Shown one piece after another: positions 63,216-64,000 of a stretch of 64,000 nucleotides of DNA. Position 1 is the first letter of the stretch, and every line of letters begins with the position of its first letter. Under the pieces are notes generated by a model that worked only from the letters and a program-made list of their open reading frames with translations, did no database searches and was not told where the DNA came from. This stretch comes from Gammaproteobacteria bacterium (lineage in GTDB: Bacteria; Pseudomonadota; Gammaproteobacteria; Burkholderiales; Rhodocyclaceae): the NCBI GenBank assembly GCA_018819515.1, contig JAHJPX010000007.1:496001-560000 (forward strand). Reading direction: 5' to 3'. Both the position numbers and the translations under genes were made by a program.

Positions 63216-63754
63216 TCCGCCTGATCGACAACGCGCTGCTCGACGAAGTGAGCGCCGAAGCCCGCGCCAGTGCGCGCGGCCGCAAGAACCGCAACTTCCA
63301 CACCGACGACGCCCAGCCCGGCCACCGCCTGCTCAACGCCATCGAGCCCGGCTCCTACGTCGCGCCGCATCGCCACCTCGATCCCAGCAAGAGCGAGACC
63401 ATGGTCGTCCTGCGAGGCAGCATGGGGCTCGTCACCTTCGACGATGCCGGCGAAGTCGTCGAGGCAACAAAAGTGTGTGGCTTCGCCCCATCCCTCGCTT
63501 CGCTCGGGACTGCCACTTCGTGGCGTCCTGCGCCCTCCGGGCTGGTCAGCCATGGTGGTACGCCGATGGGCGTCGATATTCCAGCAGGCACATGGCACAC
63601 CGTGTTCGCGCTCGAACCCGGAACCGTCTTTTTCGAAGCCAAGGCCGGCCCCTACCTGCCGCTCACCGTCGACGAGAAGGCGTCGTGGGCGCCCGCCGAA
63701 GGCGACCCCGGCGCCCCTGCGTATCTCGCGCGGCTGGCGCAACTTCTGAACTAG
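63212..63754 (+). CDS. WbuC-type cupin with an in-frame repeat insertion
   Basis: 180 residues. Cupin metal motifs YVAPHRHLDPSKSETMVVLRGSMGL and VDIPAGTWHTVFALEPGTVFFE. Between these, residues about 87-118 (VCGFAPSLASLGTATSW...GGTP) are encoded by the 96-bp repeat at 63469-63564. Without them the protein would have ordinary cupin length. The frame is kept, so the protein may still work, with a 32-residue surface loop. The family is small and of unclear function. Coupled to dnaE by a 4-bp overlap. Confidence 0.85.
   Translation: MIRLIDNALLDEVSAEARASARGRKNRNFHTDDAQPGHRLLNAIEPGSYVAPHRHLDPSKSETMVVLRGSMGLVTFDDAGEVVEATKVCGFAPSLASLGTATSWRPAPSGLVSHGGTPMGVDIPAGTWHTVFALEPGTVFFEAKAGPYLPLTVDEKASWAPAEGDPGAPAYLARLAQLLN
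63469..63564 (-). repeat. Long (96-bp) form of the dispersed motif in the cupin gene
   Basis: Ungapped 86/96 match to the copy at 7730-7825, opposite orientation. It replaces nothing obvious and adds 32 codons in frame. Confidence 0.9.
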
Positions 63755-64000
63755 ACTTCGCCCGCGTATTCGCCGCGTGCGGGGTAGTCGTTGGCGATCG
63801 CGAAATCGATGGCGCCCAACAGATCCTGGAACTGCGGCCGCGCGAACGGCATGGTCTGAACGGCGCCGTAATACAGCGTGCCGTCGGGCCGGACGAGAAA
63901 CAAGCCGGGCTCGCTGAACAGCGCCGGCTCCTCGACGCCGATCGAGGTCTTGCCGCGCGATGTGCTGATGTAGAGCCCCCACTCGCGGGCGTTCTTCAGG
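63751..64000 (-). CDS. Peroxiredoxin-like (AhpC/TSA-type) protein, C-terminal part
   Basis: The minus strand reads LKNAREWGLYISTSRGKTSI and on through EEPALFSEPGLFLVRPDGTLYYGAVQTMPFARP to a TAG at 63751-63753. This matches the end of peroxiredoxin-like thioredoxin-fold proteins; no catalytic Cys is in the visible part. The gene continues past the right edge. It is tail to tail with the cupin gene, the stops overlapping. Confidence 0.85.
   Translation of the reverse strand, partial: LKNAREWGLYISTSRGKTSIGVEEPALFSEPGLFLVRPDGTLYYGAVQTMPFARPQFQDLLGAIDFAIANDYPARGEYAGEV

Overview
The window looks like chromosomal DNA of a GC-rich betaproteobacterium, most likely close to Rhodocyclales. I infer this from gene order and protein character, not from a database search. 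Typical blocks are miaB-phoH-ybeY-corC-lnt, glyQ-glyS-gmhB-plsC, the macromolecular-synthesis operon rpsU-yqeY-dnaG-rpoD, and leuS-lptE-holA-proA. There is no prophage, complete insertion sequence, CRISPR array or rRNA. One tRNA gene with a CAU anticodon is present.

Layout. 1-130: start of queC on the minus strand. 223-7446: a tightly overlapping plus-strand run (small unknown gene, miaB, phoH-like, ybeY, corC, lnt, then a secreted FecR/DUF6600-like protein). 7477-8444: slyX between two copies of a dispersed repeat, and a thioredoxin-fold protein. 8514-14108: glyQ, glyS, gmhB, plsC and a tandem pair of YgjP-like proteins, the first without its metal site. 14112-17629: an operon of ring-opening dioxygenase, cytochrome b561 and two YceI proteins, divergent from a LysR regulator. 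17626-24424: a diguanylate cyclase, a small secreted protein, the tRNA, rpoD, dnaG, yqeY and rpsU. 24508-30160: tsaD, plsY, folB, a Ser/Thr-rich lipoprotein, dsbB, a Cys-rich esterase-like lipoprotein and ybaK. 30164-37539: xerD, ogt, DUF1850, a TRAP-TAXI transporter, a CaiB-type CoA transferase and glutaryl-CoA dehydrogenase. 37637-44551: proA, holA, lptE, leuS, a membrane diguanylate cyclase and a small unknown gene. 44683-47886: uvrD, two duplicated micro-ORFs and an alpha/beta hydrolase. 47988-59615: a solute-binding protein, a GGDEF-EAL protein, maeB, a three-part adenylation/carrier/membrane-acyltransferase protein, a quinone oxidoreductase, an orphan ParA and a two-receiver GGDEF protein. 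59700-64000: dnaE, a cupin carrying a repeat insertion, and the end of a peroxiredoxin-like gene.

Most of the genes are housekeeping: tRNA modification, translation, replication, the outer membrane and lipoprotein maturation. Four GGDEF proteins suggest active cyclic-di-GMP signalling. The gcdH-CaiB-TRAP cluster suggests uptake and breakdown of a dicarboxylate such as glutarate.

The most unusual signal is at DNA level. A 24-bp motif (core CGGCTGACTTTT) occurs 14 times at 21/24 or better, and twice more in a 96-bp form, in both orientations. It lies inside many conserved genes in at least five reading frames, apparently often without changing protein length. That behaviour resembles an uptake-signal-like or REP-like family. 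Two other patterns stand out: a -10-like hexamer ending exactly 7 bp before the start codon of nine genes (probable leaderless mRNAs), and a 116-bp tandem repeat that makes two translationally coupled micro-ORFs between uvrD and a hydrolase gene.
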